In this document: positions 6,412-6,752 of the stretch, one piece after another
How the letters are laid out: each line of letters opens with the position of its first letter
Position numbering within the stretch: the first letter of the stretch is position 1
Source of the DNA: Opitutaceae bacterium
GTDB taxonomy: Bacteria > Verrucomicrobiota > Verrucomicrobiia > Opitutales > Opitutaceae
NCBI GenBank assembly: GCA_023269455.1
Contig: JAHFTG010000114.1
Location: forward strand, 1-6,752
Reading direction: 5' to 3'
DNA: 6,752 bases
Notes under the pieces: model-generated
Databases searched by the model: none
Told to the model about the DNA's origin: nothing
What the model saw: the letters and a program-made list of their open reading frames with translations, nothing else
Translations under genes and position numbers: made by a program

Positions 6412-6439
6412 GTTGAGAGCTGAGAGTTGAAAGTTGAGA
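6412..6439. repeat. Four tandem heptanucleotide units between ctaD and ctaE
   Basis: Four head-to-tail 7-bp units fill 28 bp of the 48-bp gap. On the plus strand units 1 and 4 are GTTGAGA, unit 2 has C at position 2 and unit 3 has A at position 6. In the direction of transcription the unit reads TCTCAAC and ends just 8 bp before the subunit III start codon, in place of a Shine-Dalgarno. The C/T-rich, low-structure tract could affect translation start or simply be a short variable repeat. Confidence 0.75.
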
Positions 6440-6451
6440 GACCGGGCCGGC

Positions 6452-6752
6452 TTAGTGTTTGTCGTGGCCGTGGCTGTCGTCGCTATCGAGGTGGACGTGG
6501 TAGCCGCCGGGACCTTCGGCAGCCCAGAAGTAGACGCCGAGGACCATGATCGCGCCGCCGGCAATCGCTCCGGCGAACATGTGATTGACGAAGAAGCAGG
6601 CGCCGATGAGCAGACCCGTCGCTGCGAAGATCGGGAACCAGGACTGGCTGGGCATGTGGATGCCGCCGTGGGAAGCCTCGGTCTTGGCGCTTTGGGCGTG
6701 TTCCTTGGCGATCTCTTCCTTGTGGTTTTTCTCATACCAGAAGGCGTCGCGG
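6452..6752 (-). CDS. ctaD: C-terminal part of cytochrome c oxidase subunit I (partial)
   Basis: The frame is open from the right edge to a TAA at 6452-6454, giving 99 residues. It starts with RDAFWYEKN, which matches the cytosolic stretch after the twelfth helix of subunit I (D-A-F-W-x-E-K). A charged linker then leads to HMPSQSWFPIFAATGLL and two hydrophobic segments (partial residues about 36-53 and 58-75), the extra helix pair seen at the C-terminus of many caa3-type subunit I proteins with an H-x-P-S-x-S-x-x-P motif. The protein ends in a His/Asp-rich tail (last 16 residues hold five His). The heme and copper ligands, which would settle the oxidase type, lie outside the window. Subunit III follows 48 bp downstream in the same operon. 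Confidence 0.85.
   Translation of the reverse strand, partial: RDAFWYEKNHKEEIAKEHAQSAKTEASHGGIHMPSQSWFPIFAATGLLIGACFFVNHMFAGAIAGGAIMVLGVYFWAAEGPGGYHVHLDSDDSHGHDKH

Noticed and set aside
5540..6430. 296-codon open frame on the plus strand opposite subunit III
   Set aside because: Glu/Asp/Gly-rich translation that mirrors the codons of the subunit III gene; no motif.
1..6752. Mobile element, CRISPR array, tRNA or defence system
   Set aside because: I saw no transposase or integrase motifs, no terminal repeats, no regularly spaced repeats beyond the four heptamers, and no tRNA-like fold; all long stretches are explained by metabolic genes.

Overview
The window is GC-rich, densely packed bacterial DNA with two gene blocks facing each other across a 20-bp junction. 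The two-block layout, the form of the cytochrome oxidase subunits and an AT-poor genome with few Shine-Dalgarno sites suggest a Verrucomicrobiota (Opitutaceae-like) chromosome. That placement is inferred from general resemblance; there is no rRNA or other marker gene to prove it.

Plus-strand block (1-4244): the last 35 residues of a membrane protein that looks like an ABC permease of the CysW (sulfate) type; a 776-residue cytosolic protein with a DUF3604/PHP-like metal-hydrolase core between beta-rich flanks; a 462-residue FAD/NAD(P)-binding protein of the COG4529/YdhS type; and a 123-residue single-domain rhodanese that overlaps the FAD gene by ATGA. Spacings of 30 bp, 18 bp and -4 bp point to one transcript. 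The permease tail and rhodanese suggest sulfur acquisition or sulfane-sulfur handling, but the substrate is unknown.

Minus-strand block (6752 down to 4265): an aa3/caa3-type cytochrome c oxidase operon, read as the C-terminus of subunit I (ctaD), subunit III (ctaE), subunit IV (ctaF-like), then after a 112-bp gap the copper-insertion factor CtaG. The genes for subunit II and the rest of subunit I should lie beyond the right edge. Together they encode a terminal oxidase of aerobic respiration and one of its assembly factors.

The points most worth a second look are an apparent insertion of about 79 residues with two extra membrane segments in subunit III; the altered PHP motif in the DUF3604-like protein and its place in a sulfur-type operon; a four-unit heptanucleotide repeat in the 48-bp gap between ctaD and ctaE; and the lack of Shine-Dalgarno sequences before nearly every start. 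I found no mobile element, CRISPR array, tRNA or rRNA. I do not see a clearly new system here; most of the window is ordinary metabolism plus one poorly understood enzyme.
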